Part shown: positions 18,344 to 27,798 of the stretch, one piece after another
Position numbering within the stretch: position 1 is the stretch's first letter
Layout of the letters: each line of letters begins with the position of its first letter
From: an uncultured Flavobacteriales bacterium
Lineage (GTDB): Bacteria; Bacteroidota; Bacteroidia; Flavobacteriales_D; Parvicellaceae
Length of the DNA: 37,061 nucleotides
Direction: 5' to 3'
Assembly: GCA_913064955.1 (NCBI GenBank)
Contig: CAJYBK010000004.1
Location: 1-37,061, forward strand
Made by a program: the position numbers and the translations under genes
The notes under the pieces: model-generated
What the model was told of the DNA's origin: nothing
What the model saw: the letters and a program-made list of their open reading frames with translations, nothing else
Databases searched by the model: none

Positions 18344-19608
18344 TAAACTTGATTTGAATGAAGTTCAATAACTGTGATTTCAGGCCAAATACCCACACGA
18401 CCTGGTAAACCTAAAAATCCAAAACCACGATTAACGTACAATTTATGTTCGCCTTTTTCATATAAACCTGCCCAACGTGGATATCTATATTTTACAGGAC
18501 TCCATTTAATCCCCGGTATTTCTATACCAAACTGCATTCCGTGTGTGTGACCAGAAAGTGTCAAGTCTACTCTATTAAAATGATGAATTGTTTCTGAATC
18601 CCAATGACTTGGATCATGAGACATCAACAGGGTAAATTGGTCATCCACACCTTCCAACGCCTTATTCAAATCCCCATGTTGTGGAAAAGGAGGTAAACCC
18701 CAATTCTCTATTCCTAACAAATTAAAATAAGCATCCCCTTTTTTGATTTTGACATTCTCATTCATGAGAATATTAAACCCTAATGTGTCATGACGCTTTA
18801 AAAAGTTTTGAAAATTCTCTGCTTTTGCCTCTTCACTTTCCCATGCATGATAATCGCCATAGTCGTGATTTCCAGTAATACTGTAAATGCCATCTTTGGA
18901 TTTAATACTTTTAAAAACATCCACATAAGCATCCACTTCCTCAGCACGATCATTAACTAAATCACCTGTAAACAAAACCAAATCAGGATTTTGTTCGTTC
19001 AGCATATCAATGCCTTTTTGAACTTGCTCAGGACTATCAAAAGAACCTGCATGAATGTCGCTTATTTGCACAATTTTATACCCATCAAAAGCAGGGTCTA
19101 GATTGTCAAAAGACAAACTAATCTTCCTAACCTTATAGTTGTATTTCCCTTTCGTTATTCCATATAAAAAAGATGCAAAAGGTATGGCAGCAATTCCCAG
19201 TCCTATTTTAACCAAGAAACCTCTTCTACCTTCCAAACTAATTTCACCTGCATCGTCACTAGCCATTTTCACAACCTTATCGACTATCCAAAATAACAAT
19301 CTTGAAACATCTATTAGTAAAAATATAGAAGCTAAAATCAGTTTTGACACCAACAAGGCAAACGTAAATCCAATAAAGAGATTAGTCAACTGCGTTCTAG
19401 GGATAAATTCCTTTGTAATACTATTCATATTATAAACTAGCGAAACCAAGGCTAGCAAAACTAGTACAACACTAAACGTGTATAATCCATAGTACAAGAA
19501 ACTGTGCTTAGATTCGCGAATAATGATCCTCAAATTAAAGAAAACGTATAATTCTGAAAGTAGGTATACTAATAGAATCACCAAAACTATAACAACTCGC
19601 TGATTCAA
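18343..19608 (-). CDS. Membrane-anchored metallophosphoesterase
   Basis: 'YKIVQISDIHAGS...DLVLFTGDLVND...SITGNHDYGDY...LLMSHDPSHWD...LTLSGHTHGMQFG' calcineurin-like motifs; N-terminal TM helices. Confidence 0.94.
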   Translation of the reverse strand: MNQRVVIVLVILLVYLLSELYVFFNLRIIIRESKHSFLYYGLYTFSVVLVLLALVSLVYNMNSITKEFIPRTQLTNLFIGFTFALLVSKLILASIFLLIDVSRLLFWIVDKVVKMASDDAGEISLEGRRGFLVKIGLGIAAIPFASFLYGITKGKYNYKVRKISLSFDNLDPAFDGYKIVQISDIHAGSFDSPEQVQKGIDMLNEQNPDLVLFTGDLVNDRAEEVDAYVDVFKSIKSKDGIYSITGNHDYGDYHAWESEEAKAENFQNFLKRHDTLGFNILMNENVKIKKGDAYFNLLGIENWGLPPFPQHGDLNKALEGVDDQFTLLMSHDPSHWDSETIHHFNRVDLTLSGHTHGMQFGIEIPGIKWSPVKYRYPRWAGLYEKGEHKLYVNRGFGFLGLPGRVGIWPEITVIELHSNQV

Positions 19609-20237
19609 AAATTAATAAGAAATTCGTTCATTGTTTTTCTAACTTTTGGAAGGTGTTGATTAAGGTCATCAGCATGTCTGTAACCTACGGGAAGCATTAG
19701 TACAGGAAACAAATTTAATTTTTCCAGATCAAGAATTTCTGCTACCTGTTGCGGCACAAAGCCTTCCATAGGACAACTATCCACTTTTTCCAATGCACAG
19801 GCTGTCATCATGGTGCCAATTGTAATATACGCTTGCTTTGCAGCCCAATTGATTCTCTCCTCATCATCTGGCAAACCACCAATCCAACCATTTATCATGG
19901 ATTCAAAACCTGATAATTTCTCAGGTGACTGTTCCCGTGTATCAGCTACTCTTTTGATGTAACGCGCCACATTTTCTTTACTAAAATCTGCATCTACACA
20001 TAGTATCAACAAATGACTGGCATCTGTTACTTGCGTTTGATTGAAACTCGCTGACTTTATACTATCCCTTAAAAAAGGACTTTCTATATTCAGTATTTTT
20101 AATGGCTGAAAACCTAATGAGGTAGCTGATAATTTTCCCGCCTCTACAATACGCTGTAGCACTTCATTATCTACTTTTTTTAATCTATCAAACTTTTTAG
20201 TGGCATACCTCCACTCCATTGAATCTAAATACTCCAT
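19605..20237 (-). CDS. Nitroreductase family NAD(P)H-dependent oxidoreductase
   Basis: 'MEWRYATKKFDRLKKVDNEVLQRIVEAGKLSATSLGFQPLKILNI' and 'ACALEKVDSCPMEGFVPQQVAEILDL...LPVGYRHADD'. Confidence 0.92.
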   Translation of the reverse strand: MEYLDSMEWRYATKKFDRLKKVDNEVLQRIVEAGKLSATSLGFQPLKILNIESPFLRDSIKSASFNQTQVTDASHLLILCVDADFSKENVARYIKRVADTREQSPEKLSGFESMINGWIGGLPDDEERINWAAKQAYITIGTMMTACALEKVDSCPMEGFVPQQVAEILDLEKLNLFPVLMLPVGYRHADDLNQHLPKVRKTMNEFLINF

Positions 20238-20240
20238 GCC

Positions 20241-20693
20241 CTATCCTCTTATTTGATCTAACAGGGCTGACAATTTCTTCGCCTCCTTTTTAGTGATATA
20301 CTTCGAAAACTCTTTGGAAAGGTCAAAAGACTTGTCTGTATCCATCTTCTTCAAAAACTCTAAACCTTTTTTAGTGATTTGAACAAATACAACTCTTCGA
20401 TCTTCATCACATCTTCTCCTTTCGATGTACTCAGACTTTAATAGTTTATCTGCCAATCTTGTTGTATTTGGAGATTTCTCAATCATCCTACCTTTTACAT
20501 CATTCATAGCCATCCATCCTTTGGCACCTCTTAATATTCTTAAGATATTATACTGTTGAGTGGTGATATCGTATTTCTTCAATCCATCACTATGAATATT
20601 CTTCAACCAATTAGCTGTAAATAATACGTTAACTAACGCTCGCTGATGATCGGATTCGAATTTGCTTTTAATTTCTTCGTCTATACTTGGCAT
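20241..20693 (-). CDS. MarR family transcriptional regulator
   Basis: 'DITTQQYNILRILRGAKGWMAMNDVKGRMIEKSPNTTRLADKLLKSEYIERRRCDEDRRVVFVQITKKGLEFLKKMD' winged-helix pattern; operon with the nitroreductase (3-bp gap). Confidence 0.94.
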   Translation of the reverse strand: MPSIDEEIKSKFESDHQRALVNVLFTANWLKNIHSDGLKKYDITTQQYNILRILRGAKGWMAMNDVKGRMIEKSPNTTRLADKLLKSEYIERRRCDEDRRVVFVQITKKGLEFLKKMDTDKSFDLSKEFSKYITKKEAKKLSALLDQIRG

Positions 20694-20703
20694 AACTTTT
20701 CAT

Positions 20704-20724
20704 TTGATAAATCAAAGTTATCAA
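20704..20724. promoter_or_regulatory. Putative MarR operator overlapping the -7 box
   Basis: Perfect inverted repeat TTGATAA-N7-TTATCAA; the minus-strand -7 box TAACTTTG (20713-20720) lies within it; 11 bp upstream of the MarR start codon. Confidence 0.65.
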
Positions 20725-20772
20725 TTTATTTTACACGGAAAATAATATTTTTAAAATAGATTACGAAACTAA

Positions 20773-21762
20773 TTAAACTAATGCATTCTCAATTAAGTAT
20801 TCTGCTATCTGAACGGCATTAGTAGCGGCTCCTTTTCTTAAATTATCCGAAACAATCCACATGTTTAAACCAAAATCCACGGAACGATCTCTTCTTAATC
20901 TACCTACAAAAACTTCATCTTTTTGATGCGCTGTGATCGGCATTGGATAAATATTGTTTCTAAAATCATCCTGCACCTCAACTCCAGGTGTGGCCTGCAA
21001 TTGCTGTCTGATTGTATTCAGATCGAAATCCTTATTCAACTCAACATTAACTGATTCAGAATGACCTCCAACAACAGGGACTCTCACCACTGTAGCAGTT
21101 ATTTTGATTTTATTATCACCCAATATTTTATGGGTTTCATGCACCAACTTCATCTCTTCACTTGTATATCCGTCATCATAAAAATCTCCACCATGCGGTA
21201 GGCAGTTTTTATCAATGATATATGGATACACTTTTTTTCCGTCCACACCCGCTCTTTCATCCTCCAATTGTTTGATCGCAGCAACTCCAGTTCCAGTTAC
21301 ACTTTGATAGGTAGAAATGACCAATCTTTTGATACCATAATTCTCTTGTAGCGGCAGCAATGCCAGTACCATTTGAATTGTACTACAGTTAGGATTGGCT
21401 ATTATCTTATCTTCTTTTGTAAGTGAGGAAGCATTAATTTCTGGAACAATCAATTTTTTTGATTCATCCATTCTCCATGCCGAAGAATTGTCGATAACGG
21501 TTGTTCCAACTTCAGCAAATTTAGGAGCCCATTCCAAAGAAACGTTCCCACCAGCAGAAAATATAGCAATCTGTGGCTTGGCCTCAACAGCTTCTTGCAA
21601 TCCTACAACAGTTATTTCTTTACCATTCCACTTCACCTTATTGCCCTTACTTCTTTCAGAAGCTGCTAAAATAAGTTCTGTAATTGGTAAATTTCTCTCA
21701 CGTAATACTTCCAGCATTACATTTCCTACCATCCCTGTGGCTCCGATAACTGCTATTTTCAT
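20773..21762 (-). CDS. asd: Aspartate-semialdehyde dehydrogenase
   Basis: 'MKIAVIGATGMVGNVMLEVLRERNLPITELILAAS', 'IIANPNCSTIQMVLALLPL', 'YQSVTGTGVAAIKQLEDE', 'VRVPVVGGHSESVNVEL'. Confidence 0.96.
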   Translation of the reverse strand: MKIAVIGATGMVGNVMLEVLRERNLPITELILAASERSKGNKVKWNGKEITVVGLQEAVEAKPQIAIFSAGGNVSLEWAPKFAEVGTTVIDNSSAWRMDESKKLIVPEINASSLTKEDKIIANPNCSTIQMVLALLPLQENYGIKRLVISTYQSVTGTGVAAIKQLEDERAGVDGKKVYPYIIDKNCLPHGGDFYDDGYTSEEMKLVHETHKILGDNKIKITATVVRVPVVGGHSESVNVELNKDFDLNTIRQQLQATPGVEVQDDFRNNIYPMPITAHQKDEVFVGRLRRDRSVDFGLNMWIVSDNLRKGAATNAVQIAEYLIENALV

Positions 21763-21781
21763 CTATCTATTTTTACAAACA

Positions 21782-21789
21782 CAAATCTA
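21782..21789 (-). promoter_or_regulatory. Bacteroidota-type -7 box for asd
   Basis: Minus strand TAGATTTG (TAnnTTTG), about 20 nt upstream of the ATG. Confidence 0.5.
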
Positions 21790-21824
21790 ATCAGTAAATC
21801 AATTTATTTAATAAAATTCACCAT

Positions 21825-22976
21825 TTAATATTCAAAACCAACCACTAAGACATCGTCCGTTTGTGGCTCTGATTGTCTCCAGGTTTGAAAATAATACTTC
21901 AGCAAATCCTTTTGTTCAGCCAAATTTGTGCCGGATGAATTGACCAACATTTCCTTTAATTGCCCTTTTTTTAGTTTCTTATTATTCGGCCCACCAAACT
22001 GATCTGGATAACCATCTGTAAACATGTAAAACCTATCCCCTTTTTCTATTGGGATAATGTTATTATCAAATTTCTTTCTATCATCTTCATAAAAGCCACT
22101 AGGAAATCTAGAACCAAAGTGTTCCTTCAGTTCACCATTTCTAATGTGTATTAAGGGCATGAAAGCAACCGGAAAATGCAATTCGGTTGTATTTTTATAC
22201 AAAGTAATGAAGGCCAAGTCCATACCATCTCTAGCCACAAGTTTGCCATCTTTTGACATGGATAGTAAAAATTCAAAATCCAATCTCTGCAAAACTTCTC
22301 CTGGATTTGTAACACCTTCTTTTATGATGATATTTCTCAAAAGTGAATTCCCAACGATAGAAAGTAGCGCACCAGGGACTCCGTGACCAGTACAATCAAC
22401 AGACGCGATAGTTACTACTTCATCCGTTTCGTAATACCAGTGAAAATCACCGCTGACCACATCCTTGGGTTTGTACAAAATGAAAGCATCACTAAAGTAA
22501 TTCGAATATTTACTTTCCGAAGGGAGTATTACTTGCTGAAGCCTTTTGGCATAGTTTATACTGTCACTGATTTCTTCATTCTTTTCAACTATTGCCATAT
22601 TTTTTTGCGCTAAAGCAAATTCAATTTTCTTTTTATCTGAAATATCAGTTCCAATAGAGATTATAGTTCCATCAGTGGATAATGTTGTGTTCCACAAAAA
22701 CCATTTGTATGATCCGTATGAAGTTTTTACTTTTCTCTCTGTCTGAACTCCTCCATGAGATTTTGTTGCTAAAATACTACTCCCAACACTTAACTTCAAC
22801 TCACTTTCCACAGTATCTACCAATGTCTTCTCCCACCAGACATTCCCCATTAAATCTCTTGCTTCAAAACCTAATATTTTCTTTACAGATGGGCTCACGT
22901 AAAGCACTTCACTATCCGCATTTAAAACGAGTACAATGTTGTTTATTTGTTCAAGAATGGTTAAGATATTTTTCAC
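21825..22976 (-). CDS. PAS domain + SpoIIE-like (PP2C-type) serine phosphatase
   Basis: PAS: 'LVLNADSEVLYVSPSVKKILGFEARDLMG...GTDISDKKKIE'; SpoIIE: 'YKPKDVVSGDFHWYYETDEVVTIASVDCTGHGVPGALLSIVGNSLLRNI...GDRFYMFTDGYPDQFGG...TDDVLVVGFEY'. Confidence 0.93.
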   Translation of the reverse strand: MKNILTILEQINNIVLVLNADSEVLYVSPSVKKILGFEARDLMGNVWWEKTLVDTVESELKLSVGSSILATKSHGGVQTERKVKTSYGSYKWFLWNTTLSTDGTIISIGTDISDKKKIEFALAQKNMAIVEKNEEISDSINYAKRLQQVILPSESKYSNYFSDAFILYKPKDVVSGDFHWYYETDEVVTIASVDCTGHGVPGALLSIVGNSLLRNIIIKEGVTNPGEVLQRLDFEFLLSMSKDGKLVARDGMDLAFITLYKNTTELHFPVAFMPLIHIRNGELKEHFGSRFPSGFYEDDRKKFDNNIIPIEKGDRFYMFTDGYPDQFGGPNNKKLKKGQLKEMLVNSSGTNLAEQKDLLKYYFQTWRQSEPQTDDVLVVGFEY

Positions 22977-23277
22977 GATAAAAAGATAAAGAATTTATAA
23001 AAAGGACGATTGAAAGTTGTACGACTACTTAATAATAAGCATCGACATAAAATGCCAATAATGGCAATAGGTCCTTGATATTTTTGAAGAAATCTTCATC
23101 TTGGGTACAAATGTAATATTATTTCAAATATTGCAAATGACTTTTCATAACAAAAAAACATATTTATAGGTGCCAATATCTTTTTAGTTGGACCTTTTCT
23201 GATGAGTAAGGTTATTAATCCTTGCACATTATCCATTTCATTTCTTAATATACGTATCTTTGAGGACTGAAAAACAA

Positions 23278-24663
23278 ATGAGAAATCACCAAACTGAAGA
23301 TATAATCTGCGCCATTTCCTCACCACCAGGTGTAGGTGCCATTGCGTTGATTAGGTTAAGCGGAGCAGGTAGTGTGAACCTTGTAAATCAAGTTTTTACA
23401 AAAGATATTAAAGCAGCCAAAGGTTATTCTGTTCACTTTGGAAACATTATGAAACAGGACCAGCCTTTAGACGAGGTCGTAGTCACTATTTTCAGAAATC
23501 CACATTCATTCACAGGAGAAGAAAGTGTTGAAATTGCTTGTCATGGCTCTGTCTTCATACAACAAGAATTACTTTCTCTTTTAATGGCTCATGGATCTCG
23601 AATGGCTGAGCCTGGAGAATTTAGCAAGCGTGCATTTTACAATGGAAAAATGGATCTTACCCAAACTGAAGCCATAGCCGATCTTATTCATTCTGAAAGT
23701 GAAGGAGCTCACAGGCTTGCAATGCAGCAAATGAAAGGCGGTATTAGTAAAGAACTTGGTTCATTAAGAGATGAATTAATCAAATTTGCAGCCTTGGTAG
23801 AGTTAGAATTAGACTTTGCAGAAGAAGACATTGAGTTTGCGGATAGAGGTGAATTGATTGCACTGGTAAAAAGTGTTTTACTTAAAGTTAATAAATTAAG
23901 AGATTCATTTCAATTTGGATCAGCGATCAAGGAAGGTGTTAACGTAGCAATAGTAGGCAAACCTAACGCTGGAAAGTCTTCATGGCTCAATGCCTTAAGT
24001 GATGACGATGTAGCAATCGTTTCGGATATAGCAGGAACAACAAGAGACAAAATAGAAGTGCCTTTAATATTAGCAGGAACAAAATTCAGATTTATTGATA
24101 CAGCAGGTCTTCGCGAAACGCTTGATGTAATTGAGGGAATGGGAGTCGAAAGAGCCAAAGATGTCATTACAAAAGCAGAAATTGTTATTTACATGTTTGA
24201 CATTGCAGAAATTAGCCAAACATATTTGGATGATGCCATTAAATATGTGAAAAACTTAAATAATACTGCGGAAATCTTGCTTTTGGCTAACAAAGTAGAC
24301 ACATCAACCCAAAGCCTTGGTGCTTATGGCCATGAATATAGTCATTTCGCTAATTTGTATTTTGTATCTGCCAAAGACCCGGAAAGTGTTGAATTTGTTA
24401 AAAAAGAAATTGTGAGACTATTCAACCAAAATAAGGTAAGTTCCAACGACATTGTCGTTACCAATGCACGTCACTTTGAAGCCTTAAGGAATGCATCAAT
24501 TGACTTAGAAAAATCATTACAAGGTTTAGAAAATCAACTTTCAGGGGATTTTGTTGCAATGGACATAAGACAAGTCATTCATCATCTTGGAAGTATCACT
24601 GGAGAAATTACTCAAGACAATTTATTAGGGCATATTTTTAAGAATTTTTGTATAGGTAAATAA
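23278..24663 (+). CDS. mnmE: tRNA uridine-5-carboxymethylaminomethyl(34) synthesis GTPase MnmE
   Basis: 'DIICAISSPPGVGAIALIRLSG', G1 'GKPNAGKSS', 'DIAGTTRDKIE', 'FIDTAGLRET', 'NKVD', C-terminal CIGK. ATG 23278 preferred over TTG 23260. Confidence 0.97.
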   Translation: MRNHQTEDIICAISSPPGVGAIALIRLSGAGSVNLVNQVFTKDIKAAKGYSVHFGNIMKQDQPLDEVVVTIFRNPHSFTGEESVEIACHGSVFIQQELLSLLMAHGSRMAEPGEFSKRAFYNGKMDLTQTEAIADLIHSESEGAHRLAMQQMKGGISKELGSLRDELIKFAALVELELDFAEEDIEFADRGELIALVKSVLLKVNKLRDSFQFGSAIKEGVNVAIVGKPNAGKSSWLNALSDDDVAIVSDIAGTTRDKIEVPLILAGTKFRFIDTAGLRETLDVIEGMGVERAKDVITKAEIVIYMFDIAEISQTYLDDAIKYVKNLNNTAEILLLANKVDTSTQSLGAYGHEYSHFANLYFVSAKDPESVEFVKKEIVRLFNQNKVSSNDIVVTNARHFEALRNASIDLEKSLQGLENQLSGDFVAMDIRQVIHHLGSITGEITQDNLLGHIFKNFCIGK

Positions 24664-24719
24664 AACAGAAAAATACTCTTACTACAACAACAAGTAATTT
24701 CGCTCAGGATATTCTTCCA

Positions 24720-25328
24720 CTAAGTAGAAACAACTTTTACTCCTTTTCCAAATTGCACCAATTTTTTCTTAAATTTTGAAATATTCTTAACCTTAAATTG
24801 TAAAATTACATTTCCATTTTTCTTTTCTTGCTTAACTTTCTGTGACTTATGTAATGGCTTTTTCAATACTTTACTTTTAATAGATTTATCTACTTCTAAA
24901 ACAACCTTTTCTGTCACATTTGCCTTCTCTTCTTGAATTCCCACTTGCAGAATCTTCAGCCCATTCTCAAACTGACTGTAATAGGTAAAACCTTCATATT
25001 GAGCTATCACATCAAGGCATGCAAGAATCAACTTTTTATCATGAGTTGTTATGGGTAATTTTGTAATCGAAAAATTTTCATCCGTATAGCGATAATACTT
25101 TCTTTCATACACCTCAATTGGTGCATTGTAACCATTTTCTGAACTTCTCATCATCTGTATATCCAGTTGAATAGATCTCTTGCTAATTATCACCTCTTTG
25201 CCTTCAGCTATGCTTAACGCCTTAGAGCATTCATTGATTAAATCATCTAGACTCCAAGTTGCGTTTTTATTTTGCAAACATTTATCAATAGTCTTGAAAC
25301 GGATAAGGGAATTTTTATTTTGTGCCAT
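24720..25328 (-). CDS. WYL-family-like transcriptional regulator apparently lacking the central WYL domain (N-terminal HTH plus WCX-like C-terminus)
   Basis: N-term 'KNSLIRFKTIDKCLQNKNATWSLDDLINECSKAL...ISKRSIQLDIQMMRSSENGYNAPIEVYERKYYRYTDENFSITKLPIT' resembles the HTH half of Bacteroidota WYL regulators. C-term 'KPLHKSQKVKQEKKNGNVILQFKVKNISKFKKKLVQFGKGVKVVS' resembles WCX. 202 aa versus about 330 aa from memory. Confidence 0.72.
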   Translation of the reverse strand: MAQNKNSLIRFKTIDKCLQNKNATWSLDDLINECSKALSIAEGKEVIISKRSIQLDIQMMRSSENGYNAPIEVYERKYYRYTDENFSITKLPITTHDKKLILACLDVIAQYEGFTYYSQFENGLKILQVGIQEEKANVTEKVVLEVDKSIKSKVLKKPLHKSQKVKQEKKNGNVILQFKVKNISKFKKKLVQFGKGVKVVST

Positions 25329-25429
25329 ACTACAATAATATGAATTTACTAACTCCTATGCAAATCAATTGCGTACAAAAACCAAGTAATTAATTAAACA
25401 AAACTGCACATCTACTTGTTTGCAATGAT

Positions 25430-25897
25430 ATGAATATACTTAGATTAATCATTTTCACAATACTCAATTTTGGGTCATTAGGTCTGGGAGCCTATTTAAT
25501 GAATGGAGAAACAACTGGGGAATGGTACAACAACCTCAATAAAGCACCATGGACACCTCCAGGATGGGTTTTTGGCGCTGCCTGGTTTTCAATTATGTTA
25601 TTCTTTTCTATCTATATGTGGCGAATGATTGATGAAATGAAAAGCAAAGAGAAACAGTTTTTCTTACTGATTTACGCTACCCATTTGTTCTTGAATGTTA
25701 TCTGGAATCCCATTTTCTTCAATTGGCACATGACACTCTTTGGACTATTTGTAATCATTTCCTTATCTATACTAGTGCTTTACTTTTTAATAACTGGATT
25801 TAAAAGTAAATGGTATTATGGCCTATTAGTATTGCCTTATTTTATTTGGCTTTGCATTGCTACTTCCTTGAATGCTTATGCAGTTTTATACAACTAG
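25430..25897 (+). CDS. TspO/MBR family tryptophan-rich sensory protein
   Basis: 'GEWYNNLNKAPWTPPGWVFGAAWFSIMLFFSIYMWRM', 'FLNVIWNPIFFNWH', five TM helices. Confidence 0.95.
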   Translation: MNILRLIIFTILNFGSLGLGAYLMNGETTGEWYNNLNKAPWTPPGWVFGAAWFSIMLFFSIYMWRMIDEMKSKEKQFFLLIYATHLFLNVIWNPIFFNWHMTLFGLFVIISLSILVLYFLITGFKSKWYYGLLVLPYFIWLCIATSLNAYAVLYN

Positions 25898-27009
25898 ATC
25901 GACTGACCTATCTTCTTAAACCAACTCATCCAAGCCACATTCCCCCATCCTTTTCCAAATCTTACGATAATCATATTTTTGGAAGGATTCACAAACATCA
26001 ATTGACCTAGATGTCCTTGAGCGGCATAATTTAAAACTTGAGAGCCATACTCCGTTCGCTCCATCATCCACCATTGATTTTGGTATTGTGTATATTGCTC
26101 ACCTGGATCCAACTGTACTGACTTTCGAACCCATTCTTCAGGAACAACCTGTGTCCCTTTAAAATTCCCCATGTTTAAATAGAGTTTTGCAAACTTTGCA
26201 AAATCTTCAGCCACCCCGTTTATACAGCAAAATGCTTTTTCACGACCTTTTATTCTGTCTACTGACCACGAGGCATCGTGGGTTGTTCCTATTTTTGTCC
26301 AAATTTTTTCTTCACAATACGAACTAATATTTTGCCCAGTAGCTTCTTCTAAAATCACTCCTAACAACTCAGTTGCTATGCTGATGTATTCGAATTTTTC
26401 GCCTGGAGCACTTTTGATTTTAAGTTTACTAATGTGCCGATCTAAATTTCTACCGTAATAACCTGCTGCCACATTTCCAAATGGATTGTAATAACTTTCA
26501 TTGTAATCAATACCAGTTTTCATATCCAATAAATGCTGAATGGTTATTTGATCAAAACCTTCATTTTTAAATGATTTAATATAATTTGTTATTGGCTCAT
26601 CTAAACTTTTAATCTTCCCTTCATGCAAAGCAATTCCAACCATGGCCGAAATAACCGATTTAGACATTGAGAAAGAAGTTACCCAATCGGTTTCCTCCCA
26701 TTTTGGATCAAAATATTGGTATTTGATGGTATCGTTTTGAATCACCATAAACGCAACCGTCTTGTTGTCTTTGTGGAACTGATTTAACTCTTCATGATTG
26801 GAATACAAAGAACTTGTTGCATTAGAAAACATAAAATCATCCGTGATAACTTTTTCAAACGCAAAAGGAGAATCACTTGCCTTAATTTCTCTTTCTTGGA
26901 ACTTTTTATAATCACGAAGATTGGCAAAATTATACACAAAAAAACGTCCAATATGGCACGAATTAAAAAGCGCAAGTAATGCAACGAAAATAAAAACATT
27001 TTTAGTCAT
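25894..27009 (-). CDS. Serine hydrolase (beta-lactamase class C / penicillin-binding-like), probable lipoprotein
   Basis: SxxK motif 'SFSMSKSVISAMVG', 'YNESYYNPFG', lipobox-like 'LLALFNSC'. Confidence 0.9.
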   Translation of the reverse strand: MTKNVFIFVALLALFNSCHIGRFFVYNFANLRDYKKFQEREIKASDSPFAFEKVITDDFMFSNATSSLYSNHEELNQFHKDNKTVAFMVIQNDTIKYQYFDPKWEETDWVTSFSMSKSVISAMVGIALHEGKIKSLDEPITNYIKSFKNEGFDQITIQHLLDMKTGIDYNESYYNPFGNVAAGYYGRNLDRHISKLKIKSAPGEKFEYISIATELLGVILEEATGQNISSYCEEKIWTKIGTTHDASWSVDRIKGREKAFCCINGVAEDFAKFAKLYLNMGNFKGTQVVPEEWVRKSVQLDPGEQYTQYQNQWWMMERTEYGSQVLNYAAQGHLGQLMFVNPSKNMIIVRFGKGWGNVAWMSWFKKIGQSI

Positions 27010-27028
27010 ACCCGAAAATTAGTGAAAT

Positions 27029-27757
27029 TTACTTTACTGAACCTTTCTTATTGGTAAACCAACCATATTTCAAAATACAAATAATTGCCCTTACACCATC
27101 TTTCCATCCAATTTTCTTCCCTTCTTCACTTGTTCTAGGGATATAGGTAATAGGAACTTCAGCCCATTTCAAGTTTTTAAGCTTCGCTAATTTGGCTGTA
27201 ATTTCTGGCTCAAAACCAAACCGTTGCTCCACCAATTTAAGTGACTGAAAAATAGGTGTTGGCACCAATTTATAACATGTTTCCATGTCGGTAATTTTTG
27301 TTCTAAAAACAAAATTACTTAACCAAGTAAGGAATCCGTTGGCCATTTTACTCATAGCAGCACCTTCTTTCTTTTTGTTCAAAAAACGAGAACCGTAAAC
27401 AATATCAGCCTTACCATCTAAAACAGGTTGAATGATTATATTAAACTCATTAGGATCCAACTCCAAATCTGCATCTTGAATAATTGTATAGTCTCCTGTT
27501 GCAGATTTTATTCCAGTGTGCAGTGCTCCTCCTTTACCCGTATTGACAGGATGTGAAACATATTTTACAATTGGATTTTTTGTTTCTGAGAGATATCTTT
27601 CCACTTCTTTCCCGCTATCATCTGAAGAAGTGTCATTTACAACTATGATTTCCTTCTCAATTCCATCTGTCAGCTTTACATTATTCACTTTCACCAACAC
27701 ATCATAAATGGTTGTTTCTTCATTGTAGACAGGAATAATAATGGAAAGTTTTTTCAT
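27029..27757 (-). CDS. Family 2 glycosyltransferase (dolichyl-phosphate glycosyltransferase-like)
   Basis: 'KLSIIIPVYNEETTIYDVLVKV...KEIIVVNDTSSDDSGKEVE...GKGGALHTGIKSATGDYTIIQDADLELDP'. Confidence 0.94.
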   Translation of the reverse strand: MKKLSIIIPVYNEETTIYDVLVKVNNVKLTDGIEKEIIVVNDTSSDDSGKEVERYLSETKNPIVKYVSHPVNTGKGGALHTGIKSATGDYTIIQDADLELDPNEFNIIIQPVLDGKADIVYGSRFLNKKKEGAAMSKMANGFLTWLSNFVFRTKITDMETCYKLVPTPIFQSLKLVEQRFGFEPEITAKLAKLKNLKWAEVPITYIPRTSEEGKKIGWKDGVRAIICILKYGWFTNKKGSVK

Positions 27758-27798
27758 GATAAATTATTAATCAGAATAGAAACGCAAAAATTTAGAAT

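Noticed and set aside
23096-23326. Minus-strand 76-aa ORF over the mnmE promoter
   Set aside because: Overlaps the mnmE start and promoter; basic, low-quality sequence without a family.
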